This document shows positions 1 to 6,900 of a stretch of DNA of 7,013 nt, one piece after another; position 1 is the first letter of the stretch, and each line of letters opens with the position of its first letter. The DNA comes from an uncultured Devosia sp. GTDB taxonomy: Bacteria > Pseudomonadota > Alphaproteobacteria > Rhizobiales > Devosiaceae. The notes beneath the pieces were generated by a model, which did no database searches, was not told the origin of the DNA, and saw only the letters and a program-made list of their open reading frames with translations. The stretch covers positions 1-7,013 of the forward strand of contig CAJYKO010000435.1 in NCBI GenBank assembly GCA_913775215.1, read 5' to 3'. The position numbers were made by a program, and so were the translations under genes.

Positions 1-60
1 CGCCTGGCTTCGGCCGGGCGGCTCAGCATGGGCCGGTTCGAGATCATCGAGACGGCGTAA
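1..60 (+). CDS. C-terminal end of an unidentified upstream gene (partial)
   Basis: Frame 1 is open from the window edge to a TAA at 58-60 and encodes a 19-residue tail ending in GRFEIIETA. The tail is not hydrophobic, so it does not look like the end of an ABC permease. I do not recognise the family. It ends only 18 bases before the ATPase start codon on the same strand, so it is probably the preceding gene of the same operon. In operons of this type that position may hold a further catabolic enzyme, but the sequence here is too short to say. The reading frame is seen directly; membership of the operon is inferred from spacing. Confidence 0.5.
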   Translation, partial: RLASAGRLSMGRFEIIETA

Positions 61-78
61 GCCGACAAGGAGACCAGC

Positions 79-1134
79 ATGTCGGAAATCGAACTCAAGC
101 ATGTCGGCAAACACTATGGCGCGGTGAGCGTGCTCGAAGACATCTCGCTCGAAATGGGGGATGGCGAATTCGTCGTGCTGGTCGGGCCTTCGGGCTGCGG
201 GAAATCGACGCTGCTGCGGATGATCGCAGGGCTCGAGGACATCACGGCCGGCGAGATCACGATTGGCGGCAAGGTCGTCAACAATATGCCAGCCAAGGAG
301 CGGGACATCGCGATGGTATTCCAGTCCTATGCGCTTTATCCGCATATGAAGGTCGCCGACAATATGAGCTTTTCGCTCCGGCTCGCCGGCACCTCCAAGG
401 CCGAGATCAAGGCAAGGGTGGCGGAAGCGGCAAGCATTCTTGGGCTTGAAAACCTCCTTGATCGCCTGCCGCGCGAGCTGTCGGGTGGGCAGCGGCAGCG
501 CGTTGCCATGGGCCGCGCAATCGTGCGCAATCCGCGCGCGTTTTTGTTCGACGAGCCGCTCTCCAATCTCGACGCCAAGCTGCGCGTCAAAATGCGGGGT
601 GAGATCAAGCGGCTGCATCAGCGGCTGGGCAAAACCATGATCTATGTGACGCATGACCAGACCGAAGCCATGACCATGGCCGACAAGATCGTTGTGCTCA
701 ATGGCGGTCGGATCGAACAGGCCGGTGCGCCGCTCGAGCTTTATAACAACCCGGCCAATCTGTTTGTCGCCGGGTTCATCGGCTCGCCCGAGATCAATCT
801 CTTCGAGGCGCGCTATGAGGGGGGGAGCGAAGTGCAGGTTGGCGGCAAGGCTCTGCCGATCGGGGTGCCGCTCGATGTCGCGCCGGGCACGGACGTGGTC
901 TATGGCGTGCGGCCGCAGCAGATCGCGGTGGGGACAGCAGGCGTGCCGGTCACGGTCCAAATCGTCGAGCCGACAGGCGATGCGCAGGAAGTGCTGGCGC
1001 GATTGGGCGAGAAAGATATTTCGATCGTCGTGCGCGATCATGCGCTTCTTCGTCCAGGCGATCAGATCAATCTCGTCATCGACCCCGCGCGCATTTTCAT
1101 CTTCGATAGGGCAACGGGGCTTAGGCTGCGGTGA
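79..1134 (+). CDS. ABC transporter ATP-binding protein, CUT1 (UgpC/MalK/MsmK) type
   Basis: A 351-residue cytoplasmic ATPase that would power an importer made with two permeases and a binding protein, none of which is in the window. All nucleotide-binding motifs are intact: Walker A GPSGCGKST (36-44), Q-loop Gln82 in VFQSYALYPHM, signature LSGGQRQ (134-140), Walker B AFLFDEP (154-160), D-loop NLD (163-165) and switch His192 in THDQTEAMT. Residues from about 240 onward form the C-terminal TOBE/OB regulatory domain of MalK-like proteins, with the usual FIGSPEIN junction. Length is normal for the family. The ATG is supported by AAGGAG at 67-72, six bases upstream. This family usually serves oligosaccharides, polyols or glycerol-3-phosphate; one ATPase may serve several importers, so the cargo is unknown. 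Its stop codon overlaps the start of the CoA-transferase gene, which ties transport to CoA-thioester metabolism. The gene is complete with no anomaly. Confidence 0.95.
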   Translation: MSEIELKHVGKHYGAVSVLEDISLEMGDGEFVVLVGPSGCGKSTLLRMIAGLEDITAGEITIGGKVVNNMPAKERDIAMVFQSYALYPHMKVADNMSFSLRLAGTSKAEIKARVAEAASILGLENLLDRLPRELSGGQRQRVAMGRAIVRNPRAFLFDEPLSNLDAKLRVKMRGEIKRLHQRLGKTMIYVTHDQTEAMTMADKIVVLNGGRIEQAGAPLELYNNPANLFVAGFIGSPEINLFEARYEGGSEVQVGGKALPIGVPLDVAPGTDVVYGVRPQQIAVGTAGVPVTVQIVEPTGDAQEVLARLGEKDISIVVRDHALLRPGDQINLVIDPARIFIFDRATGLRLR

Positions 1135-2333
1135 CTTTTGCGCGCAAGCAGTTTGATCCCGGCGCGAGTGGTCCTCTCGATGGCATTCGGGTGCTCGACC
1201 TCAGCCGGCTGATGGCGGGCAATATGCTCAGCCTGCAACTGGCCGATTTTGGCGCCGATGTCATAAAGATCGAGCCGCCTGAGGGTGATCCCTTGCGCGA
1301 CTGGAAGGACGACGGGCATTCGCTGTTCTGGAAGACCTATGGTCGCAACAAACGCTCGGTGATGCTGAACCTGCGCAAGGCGGCAGCGATGGATGCGCTG
1401 TGGCGGTTGATTGAGACAGCCGATGTGTTCATCGAGAATTTTCGCCCTGGAACGCTCGAAAAGATGGGGCTGGCGCCGGAAAGGCTGCTGGAGCGCAATG
1501 CCAAGCTGATCGTCGTGCGTATTTCCGGTTTCGGCCAGACGGGACCCTATGCCCATCTTCCCGGCTTCGGGACGATTGTCGAAGCCATGAGCGGTTTTGC
1601 CGATCGCACAGGATTCCGCGACCGCGAGCCGGTGTTGCCGCCCCTGGCGCTCGCCGATATGATTGCCGGCATTTATGGCGCATCGGCAACAATGATGGCG
1701 CTTTATGCTCGGCAGGCGGGAAGGGCGCGGGGGCAAGTCATTGACCTTAGCCTTCTCGAGCCGATGTTTTCCGTACTCGGGCCCGAGGCGGCGATCCATG
1801 CGGTGACCGGCAAAATCAAGCAGCGAGTGGGGAGCGCTTCGAACACGGCCTCGCCGCGCAACGTTTACAAATGCGCCGACGGAAAGTATCTGGCACTGTC
1901 GGGCTCGACGCCGGCGGTGGCAAAGCGGATTTTCGAGATCATCGGTCGGCCCGAAATGATTGATGATCCGCGCTTTGCAACCAATTCCGATCGAGTGAAA
2001 AACCGGGATCTTGTCGATGCGGCCATCGGCGGGTGGTTTGCGACGCGCGCGAGTGCCGAAGCGCTGGAAACGATGCGCGCTGCCGGCGCGACGGTGGGAC
2101 CGGTCTACAATATCGCCGACGCGCAAGGGGATGCACACTTCACGACCCGCGAGATCATCGTGGACGTTGAGGACGAAACCTTCGGCACGCTGCCGATGCA
2201 CAATATCGTGCCGCGACTTTCTGGTACCCCTGGGGTGTGGAGGCGCGCAGCGCCGGATCTTGGCCAGCATAACGACGAAGTGCTCCGCGAGGCCGGGGTC
2301 GACCCGGAAAGCATCGAAGGCGTCACGCCATGA
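1131..2333 (+). CDS. CaiB/BaiF (family III) CoA-transferase
   Basis: A 400-residue cytoplasmic enzyme expected to move CoA between carboxylic acids through an aspartyl-CoA anhydride intermediate. The N-terminal PLDGIRVLDLSR (15-26), then ADFGADVIKIEPP (38-50), FENFRPG-like IENFRPG (101-107) and ISGFGQTGPY (131-140) are family hallmarks. Asp176 in LALADMIAG aligns with the catalytic Asp169 of formyl-CoA transferase. GQVIDLSLLE (201-210) and the NVYKCADGKYLALS segment are also typical. Length is normal. The start is GTG at 1131, whose GTGA overlaps the TGA of the ATPase gene; the LDGIRVLDL block begins only about 15 codons later, so no later start is suitable. The ribosome-binding site is weak, in line with coupled translation. 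The stop overlaps the next gene by ATGA. The CoA donor and acceptor cannot be told from sequence. The adjacent lyase makes a dicarboxylate or hydroxy-acid acceptor plausible, as with itaconate CoA-transferase, but this is inference. Confidence 0.93.
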   Translation: MTFARKQFDPGASGPLDGIRVLDLSRLMAGNMLSLQLADFGADVIKIEPPEGDPLRDWKDDGHSLFWKTYGRNKRSVMLNLRKAAAMDALWRLIETADVFIENFRPGTLEKMGLAPERLLERNAKLIVVRISGFGQTGPYAHLPGFGTIVEAMSGFADRTGFRDREPVLPPLALADMIAGIYGASATMMALYARQAGRARGQVIDLSLLEPMFSVLGPEAAIHAVTGKIKQRVGSASNTASPRNVYKCADGKYLALSGSTPAVAKRIFEIIGRPEMIDDPRFATNSDRVKNRDLVDAAIGGWFATRASAEALETMRAAGATVGPVYNIADAQGDAHFTTREIIVDVEDETFGTLPMHNIVPRLSGTPGVWRRAAPDLGQHNDEVLREAGVDPESIEGVTP

Positions 2334-3193
2334 TGCGCTCGCTCCTTTATGTGCCGGCGCATTCCGAGCGCTTTGTCGCAAAGGCGCATGAGCGCGGGGC
2401 CGATGCCATCATTCTTGATCTCGAAGATTCCGTACCGCCCGATGCCAAGGAGACGGCGCGCGAGGGGCTTGGCGATGCCGTAGCTGCTGTACGGCGCGGC
2501 GGCGCCAAGGTGTTCGTGCGCATCAATTCAGGCGCGTTGCAGCTGGATGATGCTCTGGCGGCATCCCAGGCGGGAGCGGATGGGCTCTATATACCCAAGA
2601 CGCAGAGCGCGAGTGGGCTAGCCGAACTTGCCCGTCAGCTCGATGGGGTAGAGGTAAGGACTGGAAAAGCGCCACTGGGTTTCGTGCCGTTGCTGGAAGA
2701 TATCGGCGCGGTGCTCGATGCACGGACGATTGCCGCGGCGCCGCGCGTGATTGGACTTTCCGTGGGCGGCGAGGACTTAGCACTGTCGATGGGCGCGCAG
2801 CCCACACCCGATGTGCTTAAAACGCCAAAATTGCTGGTCCATTATGCAGCCAAGGCGCATGGCCTTCTCTCTTTTGGAGTGTTGCGGTCGGTGGCAAATT
2901 ACTCCGATCTTGACGGCATCGCGGCTGCGGCACGGGAGGCCAATGAGCATGGATTTGATGGCGCCACCTGTGTCCATCCCTCGGCCGTGGCGCTACTGAA
3001 CGCGGCATTCACCCCGAGCGCCGAGCAACTGGCCTGGGCCAAACGCGTGTTGGCTGCAGCTACATCAGGGCAGGGCGCCTTCCAGATCGACGGCAGAATG
3101 GTAGATGCGCCCGTCATCGCGCGGGCCCGCGCCATCCTGGCAAAGACTGATACTTCGGCAAATAAGGAAACGGGCGATGAACGCCGTTTCTGA
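2330..3193 (+). CDS. CitE-like CoA-ester lyase (HpcH/HpaI aldolase superfamily)
   Basis: A 287-residue enzyme of the CitE/malyl-CoA/citramalyl-CoA lyase group, which cleaves or forms beta-hydroxyacyl-CoA thioesters in an Mg-dependent TIM barrel. Visible landmarks are RSLLYVPAHSERF at the N-terminus, AIILDLEDSV (26-34), the substrate Arg64 in VFVRIN, Glu123 in VPLLED and Asp149 in VGGEDLA (the expected Mg ligands), and the C-terminal CVHPSAV (214-220) and DGRMVDAPV (254-262) segments found in CitE-like lyases. It lacks the partner subunits of citrate lyase, so it is more likely a free-standing CoA-ester lyase. The start at 2330 overlaps the previous stop (ATGA) and has GAAGG at 2316-2320; a second ATG directly follows at 2333 and could be used instead. 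Next to a CaiB-type transferase, the pairing resembles the ict-ccl genes of itaconate degradation, but a malyl-, methylmalyl- or other substrate is equally possible. The final 15 residues are polar and not conserved. Confidence 0.93.
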   Translation: MMRSLLYVPAHSERFVAKAHERGADAIILDLEDSVPPDAKETAREGLGDAVAAVRRGGAKVFVRINSGALQLDDALAASQAGADGLYIPKTQSASGLAELARQLDGVEVRTGKAPLGFVPLLEDIGAVLDARTIAAAPRVIGLSVGGEDLALSMGAQPTPDVLKTPKLLVHYAAKAHGLLSFGVLRSVANYSDLDGIAAAAREANEHGFDGATCVHPSAVALLNAAFTPSAEQLAWAKRVLAAATSGQGAFQIDGRMVDAPVIARARAILAKTDTSANKETGDERRF

Positions 3194-3236
3194 GCTTGAG
3201 CGATACGTGGACCCGCAAAGGACCGCATATATTTAG
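3177..3236 (+). pseudogene. Stub of an isochorismatase-family hydrolase gene (fourth operon gene, truncated)
   Basis: An ATG at 3177 opens a 19-codon frame (MNAVSELERYVDPQRTAYI, then TAG) that overlaps the end of the lyase gene by 17 bases in another frame. It has AAGGA at 3164-3168 with an eight-base spacer, stronger than the site of the CoA-transferase gene. The peptide resembles the start of isochorismatase-like cysteine hydrolases, where a YVDPxRTA segment leads into the first strand (LIVVDMQND). Here the frame stops just at that strand, and none of the other forward frames continues it recognisably. I therefore read it as the 5' end of a lost operon gene. The frame and the ribosome-binding site are seen directly; the family call comes from a short motif and is tentative. 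The alternative is a chance short frame. Confidence 0.42.
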
Positions 3237-3303
3237 TCCGATCCATCGGCCGTCCCACAAGATCGAGAAAGGCTTGGGATGAAGTTGCGAAGTCCGCGGT
3301 GCC
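3237..3303. other. Non-coding junction after the CoA-lyase operon
   Basis: A short interval between the operon stub and the convergent membrane-protein gene. It starts beside the AT-rich stretch around 3227-3234, which stands out from the GC-rich surroundings. GGAC at 3220-3223 and GTCC at 3236-3239 could pair across a 12-base loop, but no T-run follows, so I do not call a terminator. A plus-strand frame is open from 3200 to a TAA at 3362-3364 and encodes a basic, tryptophan-containing peptide (GRPTRSRKAWDEV near 3245-3283). It faintly resembles a tyrosine-recombinase segment. I cannot support it as a gene. Confidence 0.3.
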
Positions 3304-3654
3304 CTATGCATCGGGTGGAACGATGGCGGAGCGGTCGAGTTGGCTGATGTGGTGGGGCCGGTAATCAAGGGCAGATATCGGTCGCGTCACTGCACGGGTC
3401 AGCACATCGGCAATGATCAACGTCACGACGAGGGACGCGACCAGCACGCCGATTTCCAGCCTCGAGAGACCTCGACCGCCCCAGGCGCGAACAAGGATAA
3501 CAAGACCAGAGGGCAGACCCAGCACGGTCAGCAGAACCGAAGAGACGACCAGTGCCACAAAAGGACGCCATTTGCCGGGGACAGAGGGCGGCTCTGTCAT
3601 GGGGTGATAGATGAGGGGCGGATCAGGCAAATGTTTGATAACGCCCGTTGCCAT
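3304..3654 (-). CDS. Short two-helix membrane protein with HAMP-like end; probable sensor-kinase remnant
   Basis: A 116-residue protein if started at the ATG at 3652-3654, which has AAGG eight bases upstream; an ATG two codons earlier (3658-3660) is the alternative. A proline-rich start is followed by a hydrophobic helix (about 31-55, with FVALVVSSVLLTVLG), a very short polar turn (GGRGLSRLE), a second helix (about 67-84, LVASLVVTLIIADV) and LTRAVTRPISAL. This last block fits the start of a HAMP linker, with the conserved Pro after a basic residue. In sensor kinases the two helices normally flank a periplasmic domain, and HAMP leads to histidine-kinase domains. Here the loop is about a dozen residues and the protein stops some 20 residues after the HAMP-like block, in sequence that no longer looks like HAMP. 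I infer an internally shortened and 3'-truncated sensor. A genuine small membrane protein is the alternative. It is convergent with the operon and downstream of the Mfd-like gene. Confidence 0.5.
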   Translation of the reverse strand: MATGVIKHLPDPPLIYHPMTEPPSVPGKWRPFVALVVSSVLLTVLGLPSGLVILVRAWGGRGLSRLEIGVLVASLVVTLIIADVLTRAVTRPISALDYRPHHISQLDRSAIVPPDA

Positions 3655-3755
3655 AATCATCGCCTTGCCGGTTCCTGAGCCCTTTTGGTCATCAAACGCG
3701 TGGGTCAGACCCCGCTCTCAACACCCTTTTTCGTCGGCAACACTCAACGTTCTGA

Positions 3756-3770
3756 CCGTCTTAACGACGG
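3756..3770. repeat. Stem-loop 1 of the intergenic hairpin cluster
   Basis: CCGTC and GACGG form a perfect five-base-pair stem around TTAAC. Its right arm shares bases 3768-3770 with the left arm of the following hairpin, so the two could compete in RNA. Confidence 0.5.
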
Positions 3771-3807
3771 GACGGCTCGTCCAAAATGGACGTCTCCCGA
3801 CCTTTTT
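3768..3807 (+). terminator. Candidate intrinsic terminator (stem-loop 2 plus T-run)
   Basis: The inner stem CGTCCA/TGGACG (3778-3792, loop AAA) is extended by an outer stem CGGGA (3768-3772) with TCCCG (3795-3799), separated by a small internal loop. Five T residues follow at 3803-3807. Read on the plus strand this fits a Rho-independent terminator; on the minus strand no T-run follows. No intact plus-strand gene lies directly upstream, so it might end read-through from the CoA-lyase operon or be left over from a lost gene. It could also be part of a palindromic repeat. Confidence 0.5.
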
Positions 3808-3822
3808 GCGGCGCGAAAAGGT
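3800..3822. repeat. Stem-loop 3 of the intergenic hairpin cluster
   Basis: ACCTTTT and AAAAGGT pair perfectly; the pairing continues inward through a T-G wobble and GC/GC pairs to give a ten-base-pair stem with a three-base loop. It abuts stem-loop 2 exactly, and its left arm contains that hairpin's T-run. On the plus strand its right arm contains AAAAGG, seven bases before an ATG at 3829. Confidence 0.55.
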
Positions 3823-3829
3823 TTCGTCA

Positions 3830-3842
3830 TGTCCAAAGGACA
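3830..3842. repeat. Stem-loop 4 of the intergenic hairpin cluster
   Basis: TGTCC and GGACA form a perfect five-base-pair stem with an AAA loop. It includes AAAGGA, a ribosome-binding-like sequence eight bases before an ATG at 3849. Confidence 0.45.
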
Positions 3843-3944
3843 ACCGAGATGAGCACCCCAAGGCCCAAACACCTACGCTCCCCGCAGATGATCCGACCCG
3901 CTCTGCGTTGACAGCACCTTTATGCATCGAACGCGCCTTTGGCT

Positions 3945-6900
3945 TCAGAAGTCCATGAGCTCTGCCAACTGCTTTGTCACTGCCACGCCGTCCTGCCGTT
4001 CAATAATGAGGCGCTGCTCCTTGACCTTGCACTCGGAACTAAAACTCTTGGCAATCCTAGCAAGTTCGTTATCGCCTCGCGCGGTGAGCGCAATCCCCAA
4101 GGGACCTGCATCGATGCGGTCGACCCCGATCGAACCGGCCGCAAGGGCAATTCGCGTCACCGTTATCAGCTGTATCACCTCCTCGGGCAGCGGGCCGAAG
4201 CGGTCTTCGAGCTCCTCGGCGAAGGCGTCGAGATCATCGCGTTTGGCAATGCGTTGAAGGCGGGCGTAAAGATTGATCCGTACCACCGCTTCGGGCACAT
4301 AGGTCTCTGGGATCGTGCCAAGGCTGCCGATATTGAGCGCGGCAGGCCGAAGGCTTTCGGCTTTCTCGCTCCTCGCCCCTAAAAGGGCGCTTTCCAAAAG
4401 CTGCTGATAAAGGGCCGAGCCGATCAGATGCACATGGCCCGCCTGATCTTCGCCCAAAAGGTCTCCAGCGCCACGCAGGTCGAGGTCGCGAGCGCTGATC
4501 TGGAAACCCGAGCCGAGCCGGTCGAAAGCCTCGAGTGTTGATAGCCGCGCTCGGGTGTTCTCGGCGATTTCCTGTTCTGGATCGAGAAAAAGGTACGCTA
4601 CACCCTGAATGCGCCCGCGCCCAACGCGGCCGCGCAGCTGGTGCAACTGCGCGAGCCCGAAGCGATCGGCCCGCCAGACCAGCATCGTATTGGCCCGGGG
4701 CACATCGAGTCCGCTTTCAATGATATTGGTGGCGAGCAGCACGTTGCCACTGCCATTGGCAAAGCCCATCAGCGCCTCGTCTATTTCCTGCGGCTTGAGG
4801 CCGCCATGGGCAACTCTCACCACGAGATCAGGCGCGATCCGCCTGAGTTCGGCGTGGACGGTCTCGATGTCCTCGATACGCGGCACAACGACAAAGCTTT
4901 GTCCACCGCGGCGCATTTCGCGCAGGAGGGCCGTTCGCGCCGTGGCCGCATCGAAGGGCGTGACGAATGTGCGGATCGGTCTCCGCCGGGAAGGGGGCGT
5001 GGCGAGAATGCTGACATCCTGAAGCCCAACCATGGCCGCTTGCAACGAACGCGGGATTGGGGTCGCCGTCATCGACAAAAGATGGACATTTTGAGCCATG
5101 TCTTGCAATTGCCGCTTGAGCTTGGCGCCAAAACGCTGCTCCTCATCGATAATGACGAGCCCGAGTTCGGGCAGCTCGACATCTTTGCCGCTGATGGCAT
5201 GCGTTGCGACGACGATACGGATCTCGCCACTGTGCAGCGCTTCCTTGGTTGCCCTGGCCTCTGCAGCACTGTTGAGCCGCGACAGCGTGCCCACCTTGAT
5301 TTCAGTGCCGGCGAAGCGGCGTTCGAAGCTTTCAAGGTGCTGGCGCACGAGCACTGTCGTGGGCGCGATCATAGCGACCTGCTTGCCGGCCAGTGCCGCT
5401 GCCGCTGCTGCGCGAAGGGCGATCTCGGTCTTGCCGAAACCCACATCGCCGCAAATCAGCCGGTTCATGGGACGTCCGGATGCGAGATCGTCGAGCACGG
5501 CCTTGATCGCGGCCGTCTGGTCCGGCGTCTCCACATAGGGAAAGCGCTGGGCGAGCCGGTCGAAATCCGTCTTCGGTGGCTTCAGCACGTCAGCCTTTGC
5601 CGCCAGGCGGTCCTTGGCGAGGTTGGCGAGGTGCTTGGCAGCGTCGTCGATCTCAAGGCTGACCTTGGCGCGCTTCTTGTGCCAGGCGTCGGTGTTGAGA
5701 CGATCAAGCGTCACCGCCTCGGCTTCCGCCCCATAGCGCCAAATTTTGCCGAAATCAGTGACCGGTACCATGACCTTGCTCTCCCCATGGTATTGAAGCT
5801 CAATGGTGTCTTCATCGAGCTCGCCGGTCGTGACGCGGGTCAGGTCCCGCAAAATGCCCACACCATGGTCCTCATGCACAACGACATCGCCGACGCGTAG
5901 CTCGAGCGGGGCGACAAGGGTATTCAAGTCCACCTCTTCGGCATGAAAGCGGCTGCCGAACACATCGGAAGCAGCAATCACGGCAAGCCCCGACCTGCTA
6001 TCGAAAAAGCCGGCATCGAGATCGATTCCAGCCAACCATAGTCCGGGTTTGTCACCCACACCGGCAAAAGATCCGGCAAATTGAGCTGGTTCGTGATCGC
6101 TGCGCTTTACGAGGCCGACAAGTCTCGATCGCTCGGCTTCGGTGCCGCACAACACGACCGGGCCGGGCGCATGGTCGCGTAAGAACTTGGCAAGTGCACG
6201 CCCAGGAAGCCGCTCTGATGAAAAGCGCTTCATTGGCGCAAGGTCGGCAAGATCGGCATCGATTGCTTTGCGCTTCTTGGTCTCTGCTTTCCAGAACGCC
6301 GCATCGAGATATAAGCCGGTGACGCTGAGCGGATGCATATCGCCGAACTGATCCGCTGAAGAATGCGCCTCCGCTATCTGGTCGAGAACGCGCTCGATCC
6401 GCTCTTCGATCGGACCTGCCAGGATCACTCTGGCCTCGGGCAGATAGTTGCAAATGCTTGCCAAGTTTTCGTAGAACTCGGGCAGCCGGTGCTCCTGACC
6501 GGGCCCACCTCGTTCCCCGCCCGTGATCACCTCGGATGCCGCGCCAAGCGTCAGATTGTCCAGTTCATCGATTGTGCGTTGGGTGCGCGGATCGTAGCGC
6601 ATGATGGTCAGGATGCGGTTGTCGGTGTCGGTAATCCGCACAGGCTCGTCCGCGTCGGCGGGAAAAATGTCGACCACATTGCCATAAAATGCGATCTCGC
6701 CGGGTTCGTCGACCCGGTCATCGATGGTGTAGCCAGTCTCGAGCGCAAACTTTTTAAGCGCCTCGCGGTCAAGCTTTTGACCTTGAGCAAGTGCCAGCTC
6801 GGAGGCCTCGACAACGTTGATCGGCGGCAATTTCTGTATCGCTGCTTCGACCGACAGCACGAGGACAGGTGCGCTGTCTCGTCGAAGACATTGCCGCAGC

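Larger units (their letters stand above)
3655..3944. other. Intergenic region with clustered stem-loops between the membrane protein and the Mfd-like gene
   Basis: About 290 bases with no convincing gene. Candidate frames on either strand give proline-, arginine- and serine-rich peptides with no family features. The core (3756-3842) carries four adjacent hairpins, listed separately. A further GGGTC-A-GACCC palindrome lies at 3702-3712. Two tiny plus-strand frames (3829-3852 and 3849-3911) with ribosome-binding-like sequences overlap as ATGA, but they lead into no downstream plus-strand gene. I see no clear promoter for the minus-strand membrane protein and no clear minus-strand terminator after the Mfd-like gene. 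Confidence 0.5.

Noticed and set aside
1062..2381. Long minus-strand frame opposite the CoA-transferase gene (439 codons)
   Set aside because: It is rich in His, Arg and Pro with no family features and lies antisense to a gene with clear catalytic motifs. Such frames are common opposite GC-rich codon-biased genes.
3220..3239. GGAC/GTCC inverted repeat after the lyase operon as a terminator
   Set aside because: The stem is only four pairs with a 12-base loop and no T-run follows.
3908..3913. Perfect -35-like TTGACA on the plus strand
   Set aside because: No suitable -10 sequence lies at normal spacing, and it would only drive transcription antisense to the Mfd-like gene.
3305..3929. Nine-base direct repeat TATGCATCG at 3305-3313 and 3921-3929, resembling a target-site duplication
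   Set aside because: A nine-base match within several hundred bases is expected about once by chance. No terminal inverted repeats or transposase lie between the copies.
3611..3958. Plus-strand frame of 115 codons across the hairpin region
   Set aside because: It runs through four stem-loops and into the antisense of the Mfd-like gene, has no suitable ribosome-binding site and no family features.
4641..5900. Long plus-strand frame opposite the Mfd-like gene (419 codons)
   Set aside because: Antisense to conserved helicase motifs; its composition is low-complexity His/Arg/Gly/Leu with no recognisable domain.
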